A stretch of 64,000 nt of DNA from Paenibacillus doosanensis (GTDB lineage Bacteria; Bacillota; Bacilli; Paenibacillales; NBRC-103111). The notes beneath the pieces are model-generated. The model had not been told where the DNA came from and ran no database searches. It was given only the letters and a program-made list of their open reading frames with translations. Shown piece after piece: positions 28,709 to 35,592 of this stretch. The stretch covers positions 1-64,000 of the forward strand of contig NZ_JANYUY010000005.1 of the NCBI RefSeq assembly GCF_025060755.1. The letters run 5' to 3'. Position 1 is the first letter of the stretch. Every line of letters begins with the position of its first letter. The position numbers were made by a program, and so were the translations under genes.

Positions 28709-28873
28709 ATGTACTATTGCATACTGTGCAAGCAGCTTCATCCGCTTGGTTTTAGCGAACGTGAATTCGTTTTCAAAAGCGGCTTTCATTACTTCAGCTC
28801 CAATCTGTATCAAGCCGGAGTATGCGCCAAGGAGCCTTATACATTGCCTAAAGAACAACCGGCGACAGCCTGA
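28709..28873 (+). CDS. Small protein with a CxxC motif, 54 aa
   Basis: ATG 28709 is preceded by AACAAGGGGTGC at good spacing, and a hairpin follows the stop by 5 bp. The product begins MYYCILCKQLHPLGF, with a CxxC at residues 4 and 7 and one more Cys at 39, so a small zinc-binding or redox protein is possible; two ligands are too few to claim a zinc ribbon. It is divergent from the NlpC/P60 gene. I do not recognise a family. Confidence 0.55.
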   Translation: MYYCILCKQLHPLGFSEREFVFKSGFHYFSSNLYQAGVCAKEPYTLPKEQPATA

Positions 28874-28878
28874 AAGCA

Positions 28879-28916
28879 GCAGCCCCGCTTCTTATGGAGA
28901 GGGGCTGCATGTTTTG
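28879..28916. terminator. Hairpin after the 54-aa gene
   Basis: GCAGCCCC (28879-28886) pairs with GGGGCTGC (28901-28908), then ATGTTTTG. It sits between two convergent small genes and may serve both. Confidence 0.55.
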
Positions 28917-28927
28917 AACCGAACGCG

Positions 28928-29179
28928 TTAGAATCTTCTAAAAAAGGGCCGTTCCAGCAAAACGATAACGAGCAGGTCGAACAGCACGAGCGGCAGCAGA
29001 AACGGGAAAAAAGAAACGGAGGCCTTATTTCCGGTCTGGTTGCGGGACACTCGCAGATAGACTCTGTGTTTGTCCAGCTTGACGATGGTGCCTTGATATA
29101 CACGACCGTCGGTCGTCTTAATTCGAACCTGCTTGTTCATATATTGCTTGCACTTGCGGTAATTGCGCGTACGTGACAT
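28928..29179 (-). CDS. Sm-like small protein with a C-terminal membrane helix, 83 aa
   Basis: Start ATG 29179 follows GGGAGGGG; the frame is open upstream but without a ribosome site and antisense to bshB2. Residues about 14-45 (MNKQVRIKTTDGRVYQGTIV...) read as the strand-turn pattern of an Sm/LSm-like fold. Residues about 55-77 (FFPFLLPLVLFDLLVIVLLE) form a membrane helix, and the C-terminus is RPFFRRF. A membrane-tethered Sm-like domain is unusual. The resemblance is by eye, and the function is unknown. Confidence 0.6.
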   Translation of the reverse strand: MSRTRNYRKCKQYMNKQVRIKTTDGRVYQGTIVKLDKHRVYLRVSRNQTGNKASVSFFPFLLPLVLFDLLVIVLLERPFFRRF

Positions 29180-29357
29180 AACAAACCCCTCCCTTCCGGA
29201 CGATGGTTTTCCTGCTGCAACGATACTCCATTTTTCTAGCAGGACATGTTGTATTATATGCAAATCTATCAGACGGCGTGTGGGCCTAATAATTTGCCGC
29301 AGGCTCTTATCTCCCAAGATAACAATTGATATAATGGGGAGAGGAGGAGGATGAACG

Positions 29358-30056
29358 ATGAAACGTACCGCGGCCTTCATATTTGCCCATCCCGATGACG
29401 AAACGTTCCTTGCTTCTTGCTTGATCAGGCAGCTGACCGATAACGGCGACCAGCCTATTTTACTGCTGGCTACCAGGGGAGATGCGGGCAAAAAAAACGG
29501 CGACGTCGGCCATTTGACTGAGGAGCAGCTTGGCGCAAGGCGCGAGAAAGAAATGGAGCGGGCGGCGGCTATACTCGGGCTTAAGCGCGTAGAGCATCTG
29601 GGTTTGCCGGACGGCAAGCTGAACGCGGCGGACGACGTATGGTTCGTGAAGCGCGTAGCCGAGTTTATCCGGGCACATGAGCCTGAAATTGTAATTACCT
29701 TCCCGGAAGACGGGGGAAACTTCCATCCGGATCATATGGCGATTTCCAAAATAACGACATCCGCCGTCTTGAGCGGGGACTGTCCGTCCGTGCAGAAGCT
29801 GTACTACGTTGCGTCGGAAACGCTGAAGGAACAAGGACATCGCCCTTCCGTCTCCATCGATACCGAACCATGGTGGGATATGAAAGCGGCGGCGCTAAAG
29901 GCGCATGATTCGCAGAAATATGCGATAGCCCGTTATTTTGGCGATCTTCGCTTTTGCCCGCAGCAGAGGCGGTATGAAGCTTTCGTCCTTGCCTGGGAGA
30001 GAGGGAGTTTTTACCCGGCGAAATCGGAACAGTCGGTAACGGACGGGCTCGTCTGA
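29358..30056 (+). CDS. bshB2: PIG-L family deacetylase, probable bacillithiol biosynthesis BshB2
   Basis: 232 aa; ATG after GGAGGAGGATG. The zinc and catalytic signature AHPDDE is at residues 10-15, with the second metal region HPDHMAIS about 130 residues on. The family removes the acetyl group from GlcNAc-malate in bacillithiol synthesis (BshB1/BshB2) or acts on mycothiol conjugates. Length and the N-terminal sequence fit YojG/BshB2. In B. subtilis the neighbour is yojF; here a shorter unrelated gene follows. Confidence 0.82.
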   Translation: MKRTAAFIFAHPDDETFLASCLIRQLTDNGDQPILLLATRGDAGKKNGDVGHLTEEQLGARREKEMERAAAILGLKRVEHLGLPDGKLNAADDVWFVKRVAEFIRAHEPEIVITFPEDGGNFHPDHMAISKITTSAVLSGDCPSVQKLYYVASETLKEQGHRPSVSIDTEPWWDMKAAALKAHDSQKYAIARYFGDLRFCPQQRRYEAFVLAWERGSFYPAKSEQSVTDGLV

Positions 30057-30084
30057 CCTAATATGTGCGTAGGGGGCGTCGAAT

Positions 30085-30258
30085 TTGACAAAACAATATG
30101 CCATCGACATGGCCAAAAAACTGTTTAGAGAAACCAATAAATCGTACTACGTCATTTTTGAACCCGATTCCAACGAATATTCCATCATCGATCAGGATGA
30201 ATTTACGAAAAACGCGGGAGAATGGAACAACCTGGTCATTTTCAGTATCGAAGGTTGA
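30085..30258 (+). CDS. Small hypothetical protein downstream of bshB2, 57 aa
   Basis: The TTG start at 30085 follows AGGGGGCG by about 6 nt, and a strong terminator follows the stop by 56 bp. The product (MTKQYAIDMAKKLFRETNKS...) is soluble with an acidic, tyrosine-containing core. It lies 28 bp after bshB2 and is likely co-transcribed. It is half the length of YojF, and I see no clear relation. Function unknown. Confidence 0.55.
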   Translation: MTKQYAIDMAKKLFRETNKSYYVIFEPDSNEYSIIDQDEFTKNAGEWNNLVIFSIEG

Positions 30259-30314
30259 TTGCAAGCCAGCCAGATTGAAGTGCAGGAACCGTCGCCGACG
30301 CTATAAGCGCCGCC

Positions 30315-30342
30315 AAAAAGCTTGAGTTTTCAAGCTTTTTTT
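30315..30342 (+). terminator. Rho-independent terminator after the bshB2 unit
   Basis: AAAAAGCTTG (30315-30324) pairs perfectly with CAAGCTTTTT (30331-30340), and the T-run continues to 30342. Confidence 0.8.
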
Positions 30343-30422
30343 GTTTCTTCTATACCCTAAATATGGAAATGTGATAAAATGGGAATTATCATTTTGTCGT
30401 TGGAATACAAGGGGAGGCAGCT

Positions 30423-30938
30423 GTGAAAAAGGGCGACGTAACCTTCATCGAGTTAAACGAGACGGATCGATATCCGTTTCAAGAAGATATTGTGATTTCG
30501 CGCAAGCAGGTGCATATTCTACAGAAATTACCGGGGTTTATAGCTGTGAAAGCAAGGGCGGATAATGAAGCGGAAGTTCTTGGTTTTATCGTATATACTA
30601 TCGTGCACGACGAATGTGAAGTCGTATCTCTGAAGAGCACGAAAGAAGGCGTCGGGATCGGTACCCGGTTGTTGGAGCTCGTCAGGCTTAAGGCTGACGA
30701 GAGGAAATGCGCGAGAGTTTGGCTGATTACGACGAACGAAAATTGGAAGGCCATCCGATTCTATCAGAAGCGTGGCTTCAATATGAGAGGCTTTTATGCC
30801 GATGCAGTTCAAGAGGCGAGAAAGCATAAGCCGAGCATTCCGCTGTATAGCGATGAAGGAATCCCGATTAGGCACGAGATCGAATTTGAACTGCTCCTTG
30901 CAAACGGAGAACAAGAGGGTTATTCATATAGCGAATAA
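30423..30938 (+). CDS. GNAT-family N-acetyltransferase
   Basis: 171 aa with a GTG start after GGGGAGGCAGCT. The acetyl-CoA pyrophosphate loop is GVGIGTRLLEL (about 78-88), and the downstream NENWKAIRFYQKRGF is the usual GNAT motif B. The C-terminal tail IPIRHEIEFEL resembles acetyltransferases annotated in Bacilli without known substrate. Monocistronic; convergent with the histidine kinase gene. Confidence 0.82.
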   Translation: MKKGDVTFIELNETDRYPFQEDIVISRKQVHILQKLPGFIAVKARADNEAEVLGFIVYTIVHDECEVVSLKSTKEGVGIGTRLLELVRLKADERKCARVWLITTNENWKAIRFYQKRGFNMRGFYADAVQEARKHKPSIPLYSDEGIPIRHEIEFELLLANGEQEGYSYSE

Positions 30939-31017
30939 CCGATCTGCCGGACTGCTGCACTGCTGCCGGGCGAACCAAACGGGCTCCTGATGAAGGCGTA
31001 GAGCGGGACAACTGCCG

Positions 31018-32295
31018 TTAGCTGGCGGACTCCGGCATATCGGCTTTGGGGAACACCAGCCTGTAAAGTGTCCCTTCGCCGGGAACGCTTTGAATATCAA
31101 TTTTGCCGTTCATCTTCTTAATAATGCCGAACGATACCATCGTTCCAAGCCCGGTGCCTTTCTCTTTCGTCGAATAATACGGATTCCCGAGCCGTTGAAT
31201 TTGTTCTTTGGTCATACCGCTCCCGGTATCGCTGATCGTGATGGCGACGCCTTCGCTGTCCGCCGTCGCATAGATTTCGAGAAGTCCCCCGTGATCCATA
31301 GCCTCGATCCCGTTTTTTCCGATGTTAATCAACGCTTGCCGGAATTTATATTTGTCTCCGGTTATGTGAAGAACGCTCGTCTCTTCGATCACAGTGTTGA
31401 TGTGAATATTGTAATAATTGGCGTAGGTCATAAGCACGTTCGATAAATACCGGATTTCCTCGCGAATGTCGATGTTTTCGATAAGCTCCGGGTCCGGCTT
31501 GGCTAAAGTGAGATAATCGGTAATAATCAGCTGCGCCCGGTCCAATTCCTCCAGGCACAGGTTCCGGTAAAACTGTTTTTTGTCCTGATCCAGGTGCTCG
31601 GCGCCCAATAATTGAATAAACCCTCTGACGGTTGTCAGCGGATTGCGGATTTCGTGAGCTACGGAAGCGGCCATATCGCTGACGATTTTTATTTTTTCGC
31701 TCTGAATCACTTCTTCCTGCATGCGGAAATACCGGTTCAGGCATTCGATCAAATAGACGCATAAACCGACGATGAACGCTTGTAAAATATAAGTTTCCAG
31801 CGTCGTCCAAGGATCGACGAACAGAAGCCTCATCTGCCCGAGAGCGGATAAATAAAACGAGAAGGTAATCATTTTAATGCAGGTGCAGGCGGTGACGGCC
31901 AAGAGGAGCTTGTGCAGCAATTTTCGCTTGGAATAGTTTCTGAGCGTCATGTAGACGATCAGAAAGCTGGGGAGCAAGGAAACCGCGTAAAGCCAATTGT
32001 TGGGGTTGCCCGTCAAATAGCGGTATGTGACAAGAGTCAAGTAAAGCAAAGCGGAAACATGAGAGCCCCCGTATAACGAACCGATAGTCAGCGGAATCGA
32101 ACGAAAATCGTATTTCAAACCGTTTAATTCAATAGGAAATGACATCGTTGTTACTAGGGCGACGGAGACAAGAACATAGAGCAGCAAACGGTATAAGAAC
32201 GGATTGCTGCTCGTTTTGTATATGTACGGATAAAACACCAGCGGGGAGAAAATAAAGAAAATATTCAATAAGTAATCTTTGAAATAGCTTAACAT
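31018..32295 (-). CDS. Membrane histidine kinase with 5TM sensor (KinB/YNTV-type, orphan)
   Basis: 425 aa from ATG 32295 (preceded by GGGAGCG); an upstream in-frame extension starts without a ribosome site. The N-terminal half has about six hydrophobic segments (residues about 5-205), like 5TMR-LYT sensors of sporulation kinases. The kinase core has the H-box VAHEIRNPLTTVRGFIQLL, the N-box ALINIGKNGIEAM, G1 ISDTGSGM, F-box NPYYSTKEKGTGLGT and the G2 end. No response regulator is adjacent, which is the rule for kinases feeding the sporulation phosphorelay. The role in Spo0F phosphorylation is inferred. Confidence 0.85.
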   Translation of the reverse strand: MLSYFKDYLLNIFFIFSPLVFYPYIYKTSSNPFLYRLLLYVLVSVALVTTMSFPIELNGLKYDFRSIPLTIGSLYGGSHVSALLYLTLVTYRYLTGNPNNWLYAVSLLPSFLIVYMTLRNYSKRKLLHKLLLAVTACTCIKMITFSFYLSALGQMRLLFVDPWTTLETYILQAFIVGLCVYLIECLNRYFRMQEEVIQSEKIKIVSDMAASVAHEIRNPLTTVRGFIQLLGAEHLDQDKKQFYRNLCLEELDRAQLIITDYLTLAKPDPELIENIDIREEIRYLSNVLMTYANYYNIHINTVIEETSVLHITGDKYKFRQALINIGKNGIEAMDHGGLLEIYATADSEGVAITISDTGSGMTKEQIQRLGNPYYSTKEKGTGLGTMVSFGIIKKMNGKIDIQSVPGEGTLYRLVFPKADMPESAS

Positions 32296-32478
32296 AAACG
32301 CTCCCGGGGGCTTAAGATGGCTTACGGTTAGGACTGGCTTGCTGGCAAATCCGGAATGGATCGCTTGACAAGAAAATATTCGACAAAGCCCCAGGTTTTC
32401 CCTTCCGGCGATTTGAAAAATATCATTCGAGCCCATAGAAGGAGGCTGTAAGAGAGTATGTTGAGCCTGCGGTTTACC

Positions 32479-32506
32479 TTGTTCTTCGGGCTTTTCGTGT
32501 TACAAT
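32479..32506 (+). promoter_or_regulatory. Possible sigma-A promoter for the 58-aa membrane protein
   Basis: TTGTTC (32479-32484), 16-bp spacer, TACAAT (32501-32506), about 70 bp before the small gene. Confidence 0.45.
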
Positions 32507-32575
32507 AAAGGGAAGGTCTTGTAAGGCACGGCAGGGCAAGGTCAAATTTGTGAATGGGAGTAGGAACAGCTTGTT

Positions 32576-32752
32576 ATGAAAAAGAATCCGTATTTGTATA
32601 TAGGCATATTGAATTTGTTGGCCGCCATCGCTTTCGTCGTCGCCGGCTTCATCACTACCTCTACCACGGTGAAATACGGTTATATTGGCGTAGCGGTGCT
32701 TTTTGCCATTTCGGCATTGCTGAATTTCAAACGGAATCGCAGCGAGAAGTAG
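32576..32752 (+). CDS. Small membrane protein, 58 aa, two helices
   Basis: The ATG follows GGGAGTAGGAAC. Two hydrophobic stretches (about 7-26 and 35-50), separated by a short polar loop, end in a basic tail FKRNRSEK, suggesting a helical hairpin with both ends inside. A promoter-like sequence precedes it and a Nudix gene follows by 52 bp. No family recognised. Confidence 0.6.
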   Translation: MKKNPYLYIGILNLLAAIAFVVAGFITTSTTVKYGYIGVAVLFAISALLNFKRNRSEK

Positions 32753-32804
32753 CTTGTATAGGATAAAGATGGTCCATTTAGTATAGTAGGCGGTGTAAAT
32801 CACA

Positions 32805-33278
32805 GTGACGCTCAATGTTAAACTGTACACGATGTGCATGGTGCAAAACGGAAATCAGGTGCTGTTGATCAACAGGCCGGATAAGAAAGGATTTCCCGGT
32901 TATATCGCTCCCGGGGGCAAAGTAGATTTTCCTGAAAGCATCGTCGATGCGGCGATCCGCGAAGTGAAAGAAGAAACCGGGCTTACCGTGAAACGGATCG
33001 CATACAAAGGTCTGGACGAGTTTTGCGATCCGGGTCAAAACCTTAGATATATGGTGTTCAACTATTTGGTAACGGAGTTCGAAGGCGAACTGCTGCAGAA
33101 TCCCCCGGAGGGCGATCTGTTGTGGGTCGATAAGGAGGAAGCATTGGAGCTTCCGATGCAAAGCTGGTTTAAGCGCCGGTTTCCGTTGTTTTTTAACCAA
33201 GGGACCTTTGAGCTGAGCGCCTTGTGGGATTCGCAAACGAACACCGAAGGGAAGGAAACGTTTCGGCAGTATGAATAA
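32805..33278 (+). CDS. Nudix hydrolase, MutT/8-oxo-dGTP type
   Basis: 157 aa, GTG start after AGGCGGTG. The Nudix box (GX5EX7REUXEEXGU) is complete: GKVDFPE then REVKEETGL (about 39-61), so the metal-binding glutamates are all present. The overall layout (IAPGGKVDFPES) resembles 8-oxo-dGTP diphosphatases of Bacilli. The substrate is not established by sequence. Confidence 0.87.
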   Translation: MTLNVKLYTMCMVQNGNQVLLINRPDKKGFPGYIAPGGKVDFPESIVDAAIREVKEETGLTVKRIAYKGLDEFCDPGQNLRYMVFNYLVTEFEGELLQNPPEGDLLWVDKEEALELPMQSWFKRRFPLFFNQGTFELSALWDSQTNTEGKETFRQYE

Positions 33279-33304
33279 ATTGGAAGATCGGGTGAGAGCG
33301 AGCG

Positions 33305-33604
33305 ATGGACATTGGGCCGCTGGAGCGATTTGATGCGGGCGATCAATTGAGTCTGGGCGGATGCGGGTACAGCTCCAACCAAATGTATCGGGCGTTCAAG
33401 GAAGAGACTCCGCTGCACACGACGATCCGGCTTGAGTTGGCGGACCTTGAGGAACCTTATGTAAAAGTATGGGAGCATGATCCGCAAGAAGCTGCGCAGT
33501 ATGAGTCTTTTATCGGTTCCGGCTACTCGTTCGGCGGTTATATAGCGGCCTTCGCTTGCTTCGGCCGTCGTCGCATTCACCATGCCGAAAGAGGAGAGAA
33601 GACG
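33305..33604 (+). pseudogene. Open reading segment fused in frame ahead of thyX, possible truncated acetyltransferase
   Basis: About 100 codons from ATG 33305 run without a stop straight into thyX. The first 80 residues look protein-like (LHTTIRLELADLEEPYVKVW, GSGYSFGGYIAAF); by eye they resemble the N-terminal half of streptothricin-type GNAT proteins. The last 17 (ACFGRRRIHHAERGEKT) look like intergenic DNA read through. Because thyX has its own strong ribosome site, I read this as a truncated gene rather than a real fusion domain. An intact 335-aa fusion is the alternative. Confidence 0.35.
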
Positions 33605-34312
33605 ATGTCATTTATTGAAGTGTTGGATAAAGGCTATGTAAGACTGGTGAACCACATGGGGGCGGATTTGACGGTCGTCAATGCGGCCCGCGTTTCGTAT
33701 GCCAAAGAATCGACGGAGCTGAGCGATAAAGATATTCGTTTGATCCGTTTCCTGGCCAGAGAAGGCCATACGTCGCCGTTTCGGCACGTCATGCTGCAAT
33801 ATGAAATCTACGCCCCGCTGATGGTGGCCAGACAGTGGTGGAAGTATGTCGTCGGCTCTGCCCATTATGAGGGGACCGGAGACAGTCTGGAAGCGTGGAA
33901 CGAGTCCAGCCGCAGATACATAACCGAGGAACCGGCGTTCTACATTCCCGCCAGCGGCGAATGGAGAAGCCAGCCGGCTCATTCCAAGCAGGGGAGCGGC
34001 GAGCTGCTTCCGACGGAGCAGGGACACAAGCTGACCGCCGAGCTTAGGGAGTATATCGAAGAAGGAATACGTAAATACGAAGCGGCTCTAAACGACGGCG
34101 TTTGCGCGGAGCAGGCGAGGCTTTTTTTGCCGGCGTACGGAATGTATGTCCGTTGGTACTGGACGGCTTCCCTGCAATCGATATGCCATTTCTTGAACCA
34201 GCGTCTCGAACATGATGCGCAGAAAGAAATTCAAGAGTATGCCAAAGCGATATTGGAGCTCAGCAAGCCGCTCTATCCGGTTTCGTTGGACGAGCTCGTC
34301 GGCTCGCATTAA
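33605..34312 (+). CDS. thyX: Flavin-dependent thymidylate synthase, divergent type
   Basis: 235 aa from ATG 33605, preceded by AGAGGAGAGAAG. It makes dTMP from dUMP using FAD and methylene-THF. The N-terminal IEVLDKGYVRLVNHMGADL and APLMVARQWW match the family, and the active-site NESSRRY and the C-terminal FLNQRLEHDAQKEIQEYA with its substrate-binding Arg are kept. The hallmark RHR directly after ARQW is replaced by KYV, and about 12 extra residues precede NESSRRY. The fold assignment is firm; the variation is notable. Confidence 0.87.
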   Translation: MSFIEVLDKGYVRLVNHMGADLTVVNAARVSYAKESTELSDKDIRLIRFLAREGHTSPFRHVMLQYEIYAPLMVARQWWKYVVGSAHYEGTGDSLEAWNESSRRYITEEPAFYIPASGEWRSQPAHSKQGSGELLPTEQGHKLTAELREYIEEGIRKYEAALNDGVCAEQARLFLPAYGMYVRWYWTASLQSICHFLNQRLEHDAQKEIQEYAKAILELSKPLYPVSLDELVGSH

Positions 34313-34343
34313 TATCTTATTTTAGCGCAGGGAGGTGATCGGT

Positions 34344-34985
34344 TTGAAGGAGCTTATTTTGATCCGGCACGGCCAGGCGGATCATTTGCTGCAAGGCGTG
34401 GCGGGGGGCTGGTCTCATTCGCAGCTCACCGGCATAGGGAGAGAACAAGCGCGGAAGACGGGAGAACGGCTGAAGGAACTGTTGGACGGCAAGCCCTTCA
34501 ACTGCTACTGCAGCGATCAGGCGAGAGCCGGCGAGACGGCGGCAATCATCGGCGCTATGTTCCAGAAGCAGCCTACACTTGCTCCTCAGCTGCGGGAGCT
34601 GAATAACGGGCTGGCGGCGGACAAGTCCAAAGATGAGGCCCGGCGGCTGGAGCTGCCGATGACCGAGCCTCTGCTGGATTGGGTTCCTTATCCGGAAGGC
34701 GAGAGCTGGAATATGCTGCAAAAGCGCGTATTCGCGTTTATGGAGAGCATTCGCGAGGATGAAGCGGAGACGGCCGTTATCGTCAGTCATAGCAATACGA
34801 TCAATGCCATCATTCATTGGTGGCTGGAATTTCCCCCCGAGCTGGTAGCGAAGGTATCGTTCGATATCGATCCGTGCAGCATTACGCATTTGACGATTAC
34901 GAGCTGGAATCGAAACAAAACCGTATGCAGGATGAATGATACGAGCCATCTGAACGCAGAGCCGGATACCGGGTTCGGGGATTAA
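34344..34985 (+). CDS. Histidine phosphatase family protein (phosphoglycerate-mutase-like)
   Basis: 213 aa. TTG 34344 is chosen as start: an ideal GGAGGTGAT lies 8 nt before it, whereas the in-frame GTG 34335 would overlap that site. The RHG motif (LILIRHGQADHL) is at residues 4-15, and the second catalytic His is in VIVSHSNTINA (about 150). The N-terminal WSHSQLTGIGREQA fits the PhoE/CobC-type branch. The substrate is not defined. Confidence 0.85.
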   Translation: MKELILIRHGQADHLLQGVAGGWSHSQLTGIGREQARKTGERLKELLDGKPFNCYCSDQARAGETAAIIGAMFQKQPTLAPQLRELNNGLAADKSKDEARRLELPMTEPLLDWVPYPEGESWNMLQKRVFAFMESIREDEAETAVIVSHSNTINAIIHWWLEFPPELVAKVSFDIDPCSITHLTITSWNRNKTVCRMNDTSHLNAEPDTGFGD

Positions 34986-35036
34986 GCGGAGGGACGAAAC
35001 GGCGGAAGGAAGACCATAATCAGGAGGCGTTACCGT

Positions 35037-35471
35037 ATGAATGGATCGGATGAATCTATCGTTATTAGCTGCGACAAGTCGCTGCTTCAGCTTGATGTAG
35101 TGCTCGGCTTCCTCTCCAGAAGCTACTGGGCCAACAAGCGATCGCAAGAGAGAATTAGGAAATCTATCGACAATTCGATTTGCTACGGCGCTTACGCAGA
35201 CGGCAGGCAAGTAGCCTTCGCGCGGGTCGTCACGGACGGAGCCACGATGTACTGGCTGTGCGACGTGTTCGTCGATGAAGCGTATAGAGGCAGGCAGATC
35301 GGGAAAAAACTCGTTCAGGCTATCGTGCAATCGGATGAATTGAAGGATTTGATGGGAATTTTGGGCACGGCGGATGCGCACGGATTATACGAGCAGTTCG
35401 ATTTCCAGCGGGACCAGGAGCGGATGATGCGCCGAATGCCCGACTTCGTAAGAAAGACGGGCAAGCGATAA
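35037..35471 (+). CDS. GNAT-family N-acetyltransferase
   Basis: 144 aa, ATG after CAGGAGG. The acetyl-CoA loop VDEAYRGRQIGKKLV is at about 81-95, and LGTADAHGLYEQFDF is the motif B region. It is of the YjcF/ArsR-linked short GNAT group commonly annotated in Bacilli; the substrate is unknown. About 50 bp after the phosphatase gene, possibly co-transcribed. Confidence 0.83.
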   Translation: MNGSDESIVISCDKSLLQLDVVLGFLSRSYWANKRSQERIRKSIDNSICYGAYADGRQVAFARVVTDGATMYWLCDVFVDEAYRGRQIGKKLVQAIVQSDELKDLMGILGTADAHGLYEQFDFQRDQERMMRRMPDFVRKTGKR

Positions 35472-35516
35472 AAGGCGTTGATCTTGACCGGATCACTGCC
35501 CCTACCGTAATCAGAG

Positions 35517-35565
35517 AACGGCCGCTTTCTTCCCCGTGTAGCGGAAAGAAGGCGGCCGTTTCATT
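35517..35565. terminator. Bidirectional terminator at the border of the carbohydrate locus
   Basis: AACGGCCGC (35517-35525) pairs with GCGGCCGTT (35552-35560), with further pairing inside (TTTCTT/AAGAA, CCG/CGG). It separates the convergent GNAT gene and GH78 gene and marks the left border of the glycosidase locus. Confidence 0.75.
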
Positions 35566-35592
35566 GGGCGACGTTCTCAGAAAGGGGAAATT

